From: an uncultured Prevotellaceae bacterium
GTDB taxonomy: Bacteria; Bacteroidota; Bacteroidia; Bacteroidales; Bacteroidaceae
Direction: 5' to 3'
Assembly: GCA_947304115.1 (NCBI GenBank)
Contig: CAMZAE010000010.1
Coordinates: 1-60,744, forward strand
DNA length: 60,744 bases
This document shows positions 16,960 through 24,490 of the stretch, piece after piece. The notes under the pieces were generated by a model, which saw nothing but the letters and a program-made list of their open reading frames with translations, was not told the DNA's origin and made no database searches. Every line of letters begins with the position of its first letter. The first letter of the stretch is position 1. Made by a program: the position numbers and the translations under genes.

Positions 16960-19900
16960 ATGGAACTTGACTTTTCCTCCTGGGGACTCAACAACCGCAA
17001 GCTTGTCTCCTTCTTCGTGGCGATTTTAGTCGTGGGAGGCATGATAAGCTACGATATCATGCCGAAGCTGGAAGACCCTGCCATCAAGGTGAAGCAGGCA
17101 ATGGTTGTCACCACCTACCCCGGCGCCTCGGCTCACGAAGTGGAGCTTGAAGTGACCGACAAGCTCGAGAAAGCCATCCGAGAGATGCCGGGCATTGACA
17201 ATGTGCAGAGCCAGTCGATGAACGACTTGAGCCTCATCACCGTAGAGTTGGAGACGACTGTTAAGGATGAAGAGGTAGAACAATTCTGGGACATCTTGCG
17301 CCGCAAGGTGAGCAATGCCGCGTCGTCACTTCCCAGCACGGCCTCTACGCCGATTGTACGCGATGACTTTGGTGATGTATATGGCATGTTCTATGCCCTT
17401 ACGGCCGACGGACTTTCCGACCAAGAGATGTCGGACTATGCAGAGCTTGTGAAACGCAACGTGGCAGACATCGACGGCGTATCGAGAGTAGAGATATACG
17501 GCCAGAGACAAGAGTGCATCTACATCGAGTTGCGGCAAGACAAAATGGCGAACCTCGGCGTAATGCCCGTAGAGGTCATTCAGACACTCAACAACCAGAA
17601 CCGCGCCACCTATTCCGGCTATTATGACAACGGCACGCACCGTGTCCGCGTCACTGTCGATGACCGCTTCAAGGAGGTGGAGGACATCTCAAACATGATA
17701 ATACAAGGCCACGACGACGAGCAACTGCGCGTCAGCGACGTGGCACGGGTATATAAAGGCTACACCGACCCGACACGCAACGAGATGAAGCGCGACGGCC
17801 AGCACGCCCTTGGCATCTCGATTGCCGGCGTGGCAGACAAAGACATCATCAAGGTCGGCAAACAAGTGGAAAAAACAATTGCCGAACTCAGTAAGACCAT
17901 GCCCCTGGGCGTGACGTTCGAGAAGATATTCAACCAGCCAGAGCGCGTTGAGACAGCCCTCAACACGTTCCTCGTCAACCTACTCGAATCGGTGCTTATC
18001 GTTGTCGTTGTGCTCATCTTCACAATGGGCTTCAAGTCCGGACTCATCATCGGCCTCAGTCTTCTCACAATAGTGCTCGGCTCGCTGCTTGTGCTTAAAG
18101 GGTTCGACGGCACCCTGCAGCGCGTAAGTCTCGCAGCATTCATTCTGGCAATGGGAATGCTGGTGGATAATGCCATTGTCATTGTTGACGGCATACTCGT
18201 TGACCTGAAGCAGGGACGCTCGCGTATGGACGCACTAACCACCATCGGACGCCGTACAGCAATGCCGCTACTTGGCGCCACACTTATTGCCATCCTTGCC
18301 TTCTGGCCCATCTTCCTCAGTCCCGACACAGCAGGCGTCTATGTGCGCGACCTCTTCATCGTCATTGCCGTTTCGCTCTTGCTGTCCTGGATTCTCGCCC
18401 TCGTGCATGTTCCCGTCATGGCAGACCGTATGCTAAAGGCAACAAAGACAACTGATAACGGCGACGGCGATCCATACAAAGGATGGAGTTATACTTTGCT
18501 TGAGAAAATCATGGACTTCGGACTCCGTTTCCGTTTCACTATGATAGGCTTGGCTGTGGCTTTAGTGCTGCTCAGTGTGTGGAGCTACAGGTTCCTCAAC
18601 CAGGCATTCTTCCCAGATATGGAATACGACCAGCTCTACATGGAGTACAAGCTGCCAGAAGGCACCAACCACACACAGGTGGCACAGGACTTGGAGGGGA
18701 TCTGCGAGTACCTGAAGACGCGGAAGGAGGTGAAGCACATCACAACCTCCATCGGCGGCACCCCAAGCCGCTACAATCTGGTGCGAAGCATTGCCACGCC
18801 TTCGCTCTCCTACGGCGAGCTTATCATCGACTTCGAGACACCCCAGGCACTTGTGGAGAACATCGACGACATCCAGCAAGAACTGAACAAGCGCTATCCC
18901 GATGCATATATCAAGCTGAAACGCTACAACCTGATGTTCAAAAAGTACCCCATCGAGGTGTGCTTCAGCGGTCCCGACCCTTCTGTCCTGCACAGGCTCT
19001 CCGACTCGGCAATGGCCATCATTGCCGCATCCGACAAGGTTTATCTGCCCACATCGGACTGGGAGCCACAGGTGCCGGTGCTCACCGTCAACTATGACCA
19101 GCCCTCCGCCCGCACCACAGGCTTGAGCCGCAGCGATGTGGCAACCTCCGTTCTGGCATACACCAGCGGCATCCCCATTGCAACCTTCTACGACGGCATC
19201 CATAGCGAAAGCATCGTGCTCAAGTGTACCGACGCACAGGGGGGCGACATTGACCGCATTGACAATGTACGTGTCTTTGGCATGATGCCCAACTTCAACA
19301 ACCTGCTCAACCGCTCCACCATACAGAAGATTTTCTCAGGGAACTTCAACAAGAACGACATCATTGAGATGATTACGCTAACAACGCCGCTCAAGCAAGT
19401 GGCAAAGGATGTTGAACTGAAATGGGAAGAGCCTGTCGTAATGCGCTACAACGGTCAACGGCAACAGCGCGTACAGTGCTCTCCATATCCTGGAGTAGGC
19501 ACAGAAGCTGCACGCAAAGCTATCGCGGAGCAGATAGAGAAAATCAAGCTACCCTCCGGCTACTCGCTCTCCTGGCAGGGAGAGAAGATGGCAAGCGACC
19601 GTTCCATGAAATACCTCTTCAACGGCTTCCCCCTTGCCATCATCTTGATTATTATGATTCTCATCATGCTCTTCAAGGACTACAAGAAACCTGCAATTAT
19701 CTTTTGCTGCATCCCGCTCATCTTCGTTGGCGTGATACCTGCTGTCCTGATTACCGGCAAGCCGTTTGGATTTGTTGCCATCGTGGGTGTGCTCGGTCTC
19801 ATCGGCATGATGATTAAGAACGGTATTGTGCTCATGGACGAAATAAACCTGCAGATAAGCGAGGGAGTGGAGCCACGAACCGCCTTGGTCAACAGTTCAA

Positions 19901-20082
19901 AAAGCCGACTGCGCCCCGTGATGATGGCTTCGCTCACCACCATCCTCGGCATGATTCCCCTCATCCCCGATGCCATGTTTGGCAGCCTGGCTGTCACCAT
20001 CATGGGAGGCCTGTTCATCGGCACACTCATCACACTTATATTCATTCCAGTATTTTATGCCATGTTCTTCAAAATAAAGTAA
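16960..20082 (+). CDS. RND efflux permease (AcrB/HAE1-like)
   Basis: About 1040 residues, the usual size of an RND pump with 12 membrane helices and two large periplasmic loops. I take the ATG at 16960 (MELDFSSWGLNN) as start; an in-frame TTG five codons earlier is less plausible. The helix-4 relay motif reads GMLVDNAIVIVDG: the first Asp of the AcrB Asp407-Asp408 pair is kept and the second is Asn, a variant also seen in other pumps with one Asp. It works with the adaptor upstream and the TolC-like protein 2 bp downstream to export small hydrophobic or amphipathic compounds with proton uptake. Substrate is unknown. Confidence 0.93.
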   Translation: MELDFSSWGLNNRKLVSFFVAILVVGGMISYDIMPKLEDPAIKVKQAMVVTTYPGASAHEVELEVTDKLEKAIREMPGIDNVQSQSMNDLSLITVELETTVKDEEVEQFWDILRRKVSNAASSLPSTASTPIVRDDFGDVYGMFYALTADGLSDQEMSDYAELVKRNVADIDGVSRVEIYGQRQECIYIELRQDKMANLGVMPVEVIQTLNNQNRATYSGYYDNGTHRVRVTVDDRFKEVEDISNMIIQGHDDEQLRVSDVARVYKGYTDPTRNEMKRDGQHALGISIAGVADKDIIKVGKQVEKTIAELSKTMPLGVTFEKIFNQPERVETALNTFLVNLLESVLIVVVVLIFTMGFKSGLIIGLSLLTIVLGSLLVLKGFDGTLQRVSLAAFILAMGMLVDNAIVIVDGILVDLKQGRSRMDALTTIGRRTAMPLLGATLIAILAFWPIFLSPDTAGVYVRDLFIVIAVSLLLSWILALVHVPVMADRMLKATKTTDNGDGDPYKGWSYTLLEKIMDFGLRFRFTMIGLAVALVLLSVWSYRFLNQAFFPDMEYDQLYMEYKLPEGTNHTQVAQDLEGICEYLKTRKEVKHITTSIGGTPSRYNLVRSIATPSLSYGELIIDFETPQALVENIDDIQQELNKRYPDAYIKLKRYNLMFKKYPIEVCFSGPDPSVLHRLSDSAMAIIAASDKVYLPTSDWEPQVPVLTVNYDQPSARTTGLSRSDVATSVLAYTSGIPIATFYDGIHSESIVLKCTDAQGGDIDRIDNVRVFGMMPNFNNLLNRSTIQKIFSGNFNKNDIIEMITLTTPLKQVAKDVELKWEEPVVMRYNGQRQQRVQCSPYPGVGTEAARKAIAEQIEKIKLPSGYSLSWQGEKMASDRSMKYLFNGFPLAIILIIMILIMLFKDYKKPAIIFCCIPLIFVGVIPAVLITGKPFGFVAIVGVLGLIGMMIKNGIVLMDEINLQISEGVEPRTALVNSSKSRLRPVMMASLTTILGMIPLIPDAMFGSLAVTIMGGLFIGTLITLIFIPVFYAMFFKIK

Positions 20083-20084
20083 GT

Positions 20085-21515
20085 ATGAAAACTTATCTAT
20101 ATAATGTGTTCTTGTTGATGGCATGTGCTGTGGCTGTACCCTTGGCCGATGTCTGCGCACAAGAAACGGCACGCGACCTCACGCTCGGACAGGCTCGCGA
20201 GCTGGCCCTGCAACACAACAAGGATATTGCCAAGTCGAAACTGACATTAGAACAGACACGTTATGATGCCAAGGCATACAAGACAAATTACTTCCCACGC
20301 ATCAACGTTATGGCCGCCGACTTATACTCCACGAACAAGGGCGACTTCACCATTGCCGGCGGGCACCTGCCCATCTACATGATGAACCCCGCCACAGGTA
20401 CATATGTTCCAAATGTGTCGGTAGCTGCAGACGGAAGCTATACCCTCAATCAGTATGCAGACTTCCCTTCGCAGAAGATGGATTACAAGATAGGCAACAT
20501 CTTTCTTGGAAGCGTCTCGCTCACCCAGCCTCTCTACATGGGCGGCAAGATAACGGCTGCCTACCGTATGGCATCGCGCGGAGCTGAGATGGCCAACGAG
20601 AACATACGACTTACCGAAAGCCAAGTCATCCTGAACACTGACGAGGCATATATGACGGCCGTGCGCACACGACAGCTTGCCAACGTAGCACGTGCATATA
20701 AAAAGTTGCTCGACGAATTAATGAAGAACGTAGAGAGTGCCGTACGTCATGGCATGAAGACACGTAACGACCAACTGAAGGTGCAGGTGAAACTCAACGA
20801 AGCGGAACTTGCTATTCAGCAGGCAGACAATGCCACAAGGCTGAGCGCCATGAATCTATGCCATGTCATCGGACTGCCCTTAAACACGCCTCTACAACTC
20901 AATGCTGACCAGTTTTCCGAAGATGTGCCCGCCACAAACGCACAGACAGGAGACTTGTCGGTAAGCGCCCGTCCGGAAGCCGCCATACTTCAGGCCAAAA
21001 CTGATATCGCAGGCCAACAAGTAAAACTCACTCGCAGCGACTACCTCCCTCAATTGGCTCTGTTTGCAGGCTATTCATACGCCAATGGTATCAAGCTTGC
21101 AGGGAGCAAACTCCTTGACAATGGTTCGGCAGCAGTGGGAGCGACATTCAAAATGCCTCTTGTAACCTTCGGTGAACGCACATACAAGATTCGCTCTGCC
21201 AAGGCACGCCAGCAAATTGCACAGACAGAACAGCAGGATATCATTGAGCAGATGCAATTAGAACTGGCACAAGCCATAAACAACTTCGAAGAGGCAAAAA
21301 CAGAGCTTCACATCACACAGCACAGCCTACAGCAAGCCGAAGAAAACATGCGGTTGGCACACCAGCAATACGATGCCGGATTGGAACCCCTCTCCCAGTT
21401 GCTCGATGCACAGGCCATGTGGCAACAGGCATCAGCCGACCATGTCAATGCCAAGTGCCAACTGCAGATTGCACACACAAAACTACTCAAGGCACAAGGG
21501 AGCCTAAATTATTAA
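20085..21515 (+). CDS. TolC-like outer-membrane efflux channel
   Basis: 476 residues. A signal peptide ends at about residue 25 (DVCAQ). Two OEP repeats follow, each a long helical hairpin plus beta strands: the first starts LTLGQARELALQHN, and the second is near 285-440 with long heptad-rich helices (QQDIIEQMQLELAQAINNFE). The protein forms the trimeric exit duct of the RND system. The ATG is only 2 bp after the permease stop, so translation is probably coupled. It ends 100 bp before ndk, which has its own promoter. Confidence 0.92.
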   Translation: MKTYLYNVFLLMACAVAVPLADVCAQETARDLTLGQARELALQHNKDIAKSKLTLEQTRYDAKAYKTNYFPRINVMAADLYSTNKGDFTIAGGHLPIYMMNPATGTYVPNVSVAADGSYTLNQYADFPSQKMDYKIGNIFLGSVSLTQPLYMGGKITAAYRMASRGAEMANENIRLTESQVILNTDEAYMTAVRTRQLANVARAYKKLLDELMKNVESAVRHGMKTRNDQLKVQVKLNEAELAIQQADNATRLSAMNLCHVIGLPLNTPLQLNADQFSEDVPATNAQTGDLSVSARPEAAILQAKTDIAGQQVKLTRSDYLPQLALFAGYSYANGIKLAGSKLLDNGSAAVGATFKMPLVTFGERTYKIRSAKARQQIAQTEQQDIIEQMQLELAQAINNFEEAKTELHITQHSLQQAEENMRLAHQQYDAGLEPLSQLLDAQAMWQQASADHVNAKCQLQIAHTKLLKAQGSLNY

Positions 21516-21530
21516 AAATACTAAAAGTAT

Positions 21531-21561
21531 TTGGCAATCACGTGATTTTGTCGTACCTTTG
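21531..21561 (+). promoter_or_regulatory. ndk promoter
   Basis: TTGG at 21531-21534, a 19-bp spacer, TACCTTTG at 21554-21561. Both elements fit the Bacteroidota consensus, and the leader is about 45-50 nt. Confidence 0.8.
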
Positions 21562-21615
21562 CAGCCGGAAACGTAGAAAATGCCTTTTTCAATAAAGGAC
21601 AAACCACGCTAAAAC

Positions 21616-22077
21616 ATGGAAAGAACATTAGTGCTGCTCAAGCCAAGCACAGTGATGAGAGGTCTGATTGGCGAAGTCATCAGTCGCTTCGAGAAGAAGG
21701 GATTGCGCATAGTCGGCATGAAAATGATTTGGCTCAACGACGAGATACTCAACGAGCACTATGCCCATTTGGTGGACAAACCATTCTTCCCTGCACTGAA
21801 GGCATCTATGATGCGCACCCCGGTAGTGGCCATGTGCCTCGAAGGAACAGATGCCATTGAAGTGGTACGTTTCATTACCGGCTACACCAACGGCCGCAAG
21901 GCAGAGCCTGGAACCATTCGCGGTGACTATTGCATGAGCAACCAGCAGAACATCGTTCACGCCTCCGACTCGCCCACATCCGCAGCCATCGAAATAAAAC
22001 GTTTCTTCAAGCCCGAAGAACTCTACGACCTGGGCGACCTCAACATGGACAGGCTCTACGCACTGGACCTTTCTTGA
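21616..22077 (+). CDS. ndk: Nucleoside diphosphate kinase
   Basis: 153 residues, standard length. It transfers the gamma-phosphate of ATP to NDPs through a phospho-histidine. It begins ERTLVLLKPSTVMRGLIGEV (KP motif at the start of strand 1) and keeps the catalytic segment NIVHASDSP with the active-site His. The family normally forms hexamers in the cytosol. It has its own promoter (21531-21561) and is followed by an octamer repeat array and the M23 peptidase gene. Nothing unusual was seen. Confidence 0.97.
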   Translation: MERTLVLLKPSTVMRGLIGEVISRFEKKGLRIVGMKMIWLNDEILNEHYAHLVDKPFFPALKASMMRTPVVAMCLEGTDAIEVVRFITGYTNGRKAEPGTIRGDYCMSNQQNIVHASDSPTSAAIEIKRFFKPEELYDLGDLNMDRLYALDLS

Positions 22078-22088
22078 ATTGAATGTTA

Positions 22089-22120
22089 TAACGACATAAC
22101 GTAACAACGTAATAACGACA
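22089..22120 (+). repeat. TAACGACA octamer array
   Basis: Four contiguous 8-bp units: TAACGACA, TAACGTAA, CAACGTAA and TAACGACA. They fill most of the 52-bp gap between ndk and the M23 gene. Confidence 0.9.
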
Positions 22121-22129
22121 AACCACCTA

Positions 22130-23101
22130 ATGAAGAAGATATTCACCACCCTATCCCTCATTTTCACCATCGTAGCGGGCTGTATGGCACAAGACCGCTT
22201 AGCCAACATTGCGCCCATCGACCAAAAGATGCGCACCATTGACAGCATTGCATTGGTACGGCTTGGCGGACAGGAGTCGCCCTACGACTTGCAGAACCCC
22301 GCAGCAGCACTCTATCCCACCTGGAGCAACGACTACATACGCACTTACGACGTTGCGCTTCCCTCTGAGTACAGGATTGACCTCCGTCAGTTCCATATGC
22401 CCTGCGACAGCCGCATGGTCACAAGTCATTACGGCTACCGTCGTTCTTTCCGCCGCCAGCACTACGGCACCGACATCAAGGTCTTCGTGGGCGATACCAT
22501 AAGGGCAGCCTTCTCAGGCAAGGTTCGCGTGGTAAAATTCGAGCGTAACGGCTATGGCAACTATGTCGTCATACGTCACCCCAACGGGCTGGAGACCATC
22601 TACGGCCACATGAGCAAGCACCTTGTCAAGCCTGACCAAATTGTCAAGGCAGGCGATGTCATCGGACTGGGTGGCAACACAGGGCGCTCCACAGGCTCAC
22701 ACCTCCACTTCGAGACACGCTTCCTCGGTCAGTTCATCGATCCGGAAAAGCTCTTTGACTTCGATGCACAAGACGTAAGGGGAGACTTCTACCTCTTCCG
22801 TTCCAATGGTCGCGGCACAATGTTGGCCGCAGGCAGCAATGCTGTTGGCGGCGAAGAGGAGATGGACGAGGAAACAGCCAAGGCACTCATGGCAAAAGAG
22901 GCCGAGAGTGTGGCTTTCCAACAGAACAAGATTCAAGAGCAGAAGGCTAAGCCACGCACGTTTGTCCATAAGGTGAAATCCGGCGAGACACTTTCCTCCA
23001 TTGCACGAAAGTGTGGCACCAGCATTGACCGCCTTTGTCGCTTGAACAACATCAAGCGTACCACCGTCCTGCGTCCCGGACAAATCCTAAAGTACAGCTG
23101 A
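22130..23101 (+). CDS. M23 family metallopeptidase with C-terminal LysM
   Basis: 323 residues. The signal sequence ends near VAGC/MAQ, so it may be a lipoprotein or a cleaved exported protein. The M23 (LytM) domain shows HYGTDI (first zinc ligands, HxxxD) and GSHLHFE (HxH), so the zinc site is complete and it should cut peptidoglycan cross-bridges. The glycine-rich strand block (YGNYVVIRHPNGLETIYGHM) is typical. After a Glu/Ala-rich linker (about 240-275) a single LysM (VKSGETLSSIARKCG) binds glycan. The gene lies between ndk and the convergent miaA; an AT-rich inverted repeat follows the stop. Confidence 0.93.
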   Translation: MKKIFTTLSLIFTIVAGCMAQDRLANIAPIDQKMRTIDSIALVRLGGQESPYDLQNPAAALYPTWSNDYIRTYDVALPSEYRIDLRQFHMPCDSRMVTSHYGYRRSFRRQHYGTDIKVFVGDTIRAAFSGKVRVVKFERNGYGNYVVIRHPNGLETIYGHMSKHLVKPDQIVKAGDVIGLGGNTGRSTGSHLHFETRFLGQFIDPEKLFDFDAQDVRGDFYLFRSNGRGTMLAAGSNAVGGEEEMDEETAKALMAKEAESVAFQQNKIQEQKAKPRTFVHKVKSGETLSSIARKCGTSIDRLCRLNNIKRTTVLRPGQILKYS

Positions 23102-23111
23102 ACTGACAAAT

Positions 23112-23203
23112 CATAATTCTCAATTCATAATTCATAATTATCCCCTTCGCTCAAATGCAGGGCGTAGCTTAATTATGAATTATGAATTTATCAATTATGA
23201 ATT
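23112..23203. repeat. AATTATG inverted heptamer array at the 3 prime end of miaA
   Basis: Left arm CATAATT, CTCAATT, CATAATT, CATAATT (23112-23139); right arm AATTATG, AATTATG, AATTTAT, CAATTATG (23171-23199). The centre holds CCCCTTCGCTC and a few more bases. The arms can pair. The right arm supplies the miaA stop and its last codons. Confidence 0.9.
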
Positions 23204-24092
23204 GAATACGCTCCTCCAAAGGGAGCGTGCCGTCTATCCAATGAATTGTGAAGCCGCGACGTTCCATGCCGCGAAACCATGTCATCTGCCGCTTGGCAAA
23301 CTGATGGATGGCAATCTCCAGCCTTTCCACCATTTCATCGTATGAAAGCCTGCCCAAACAATAAAGCGTCAGGTATTTGTATTCCAAACCATAGTATATA
23401 AGGTCCTCGGCAGGCACACGCTCCAAAAGCCGGCGCACCTCGCCCACCATGTCTTCCTTCTCCAGACGGTGACGCAGACGCTCGCTGATACGCTGGCGAC
23501 GCAGTTCACGAGGGATGCTGACGCCCACGATGAAACTATCTATGGCAGGGAAGTCACGCTCCAGCGTGCCGTGCTCGCGATAATAGGCTTGTATCTCGAT
23601 GGCGCGAATGGCGCGCTTCGTTGTGTCAAGGTCGGTGACGTTGTGCAACGTCTTGTAGCCCTCAAGAATCTCCTTTAGCTCCTGCAACGAGCGGTCCTTG
23701 AGCCTTTCGCGCAAAGCGGGGTTCTCTGGCACAGCCTCCATCTTGTAACCCTTCAGGACGGACTCGATGTAAAGCCCCGTGCCGCCGCAGAGGATAGGCC
23801 TGCGGTGACGGGAGAGAATGTCGTCGTAGGCGGCATGGAAATCCTGCTGGAAGCGGAAAAGGTTGTACTTTTCCCCTGCCTCGCAGACATCCATAAGATG
23901 GAAGGGGATTGTCTTGCCGTCCACCGTATAGTCGCCCAAGTCCTTGCCTGTGCCGATGTCCATGCCCCGATACACCTGACGGCTGTCGGCACTGATGATT
24001 TCCGCATTGCCAAGACGCGCGGCAAGGTGGGTGGCAAGCGTCGTCTTGCCAGAAGCCGTAGGACCGAGTATGGTGATAAGCCCGCTATACAT
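23169..24092 (-). CDS. miaA: tRNA dimethylallyltransferase
   Basis: 307 residues. It adds dimethylallyl to A37 of tRNAs reading U-initial codons. Visible motifs: P-loop GPTASGKTTLA (9-19), SADSRQVY with the catalytic Asp, GTGLYIESVLKGY, and TKRAIRAIEI. The segment IGTGKDLGDY departs from the common IGTAKP, a pattern I associate with the second MiaA paralogue of Bacteroidota. The last residues (FIIDKFIIHN) are translated from the AATTATG heptamer array, so the true C-terminus has been replaced or extended by repeat sequence. The ATG is at 24090-24092, bordered upstream by an octamer array. Confidence 0.93.
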   Translation of the reverse strand: MYSGLITILGPTASGKTTLATHLAARLGNAEIISADSRQVYRGMDIGTGKDLGDYTVDGKTIPFHLMDVCEAGEKYNLFRFQQDFHAAYDDILSRHRRPILCGGTGLYIESVLKGYKMEAVPENPALRERLKDRSLQELKEILEGYKTLHNVTDLDTTKRAIRAIEIQAYYREHGTLERDFPAIDSFIVGVSIPRELRRQRISERLRHRLEKEDMVGEVRRLLERVPAEDLIYYGLEYKYLTLYCLGRLSYDEMVERLEIAIHQFAKRQMTWFRGMERRGFTIHWIDGTLPLEERIQFIIDKFIIHN

Positions 24093-24204
24093 AGAGGTTA
24101 AAAGGTTGAAAGGTTAAAGAGTTAAAATGTTAAAGGGTTAAGAAGTTAAAATGTGAAGTTCCACGATGTTTTAACTCCTTAACCCTTCAACTCTTTAACA
24201 TTTC
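24093..24204. repeat. GGTTAAAG octamer inverted array
   Basis: Left arm of about seven 8-bp units (AGGTTAAA, AGGTTGAA, AGGTTAAA, GAGTTAAA, ATGTTAAA, GGGTTAAG, AAGTTAAA), then a short centre, then an opposed arm (TTTTAACT, CCTTAACC, CTTCAACT, CTTTAACA). The arms are complementary and could form a long hairpin between miaA and the small peptide gene. Confidence 0.92.
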
Positions 24205-24209
24205 ATCGT

Positions 24210-24368
24210 TTATTCCATATCGTCGTCCCAGATGTTCCAACTGGTGTCTTCCTTCGTGAGGACCTCAGCCTCGGGGTCTGCCTTGCCACCCTGAAGACTA
24301 ACGGCTACGATGTCCTGTATCTCAGCTTCGTTGACCTGCGAGGCAGGCAATAAATATGTCTTTTTCAT
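24210..24368 (-). CDS. 52-residue peptide of unknown function
   Basis: ATG at 24366-24368, TAA at 24210-24212. The product starts MKKTYLLPASQVNEAEIQDI, continues through AVSLQGGKADPEAE and ends in the acidic, Trp-containing SWNIWDDDME. Short proteins that begin MKKTY.. P and end with a D/E/W-rich tail recur in Prevotella-like genomes; I know no function. There is no signal peptide or membrane segment. It lies between two opposed repeat arrays (24093-24204 and 24389-24490) and downstream of the calycin operon on the same strand. Coding is supported by the clean start, by resemblance to recurrent small proteins and by the absence of repeat sequence inside it. Confidence 0.65.
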   Translation of the reverse strand: MKKTYLLPASQVNEAEIQDIVAVSLQGGKADPEAEVLTKEDTSWNIWDDDME

Positions 24369-24388
24369 CTTTTGAATATATTATTCTG

Positions 24389-24490
24389 TAGATAGAGGGA
24401 GTTAGAGGAAGATATGCGGCTTTGCCGCGTAGATAGAGGAATCTTCATTTATCTCCTTTTATCTTCTTCTATCTCCTTCTATCTCCTTAA
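24389..24490. repeat. ATCTCCTTNT decamer inverted array
   Basis: Left arm TAGATAGAGG, GAGTTAGAGG, then a GCGGC/GCCGC mini-hairpin, and a right arm of 10-bp units (ATCTCCTTTT, ATCTTCTTCT, ATCTCCTTCT, ATCTCCTTAA). It lies directly after the stop of the 24491 gene and upstream of the small peptide gene. Confidence 0.9.
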
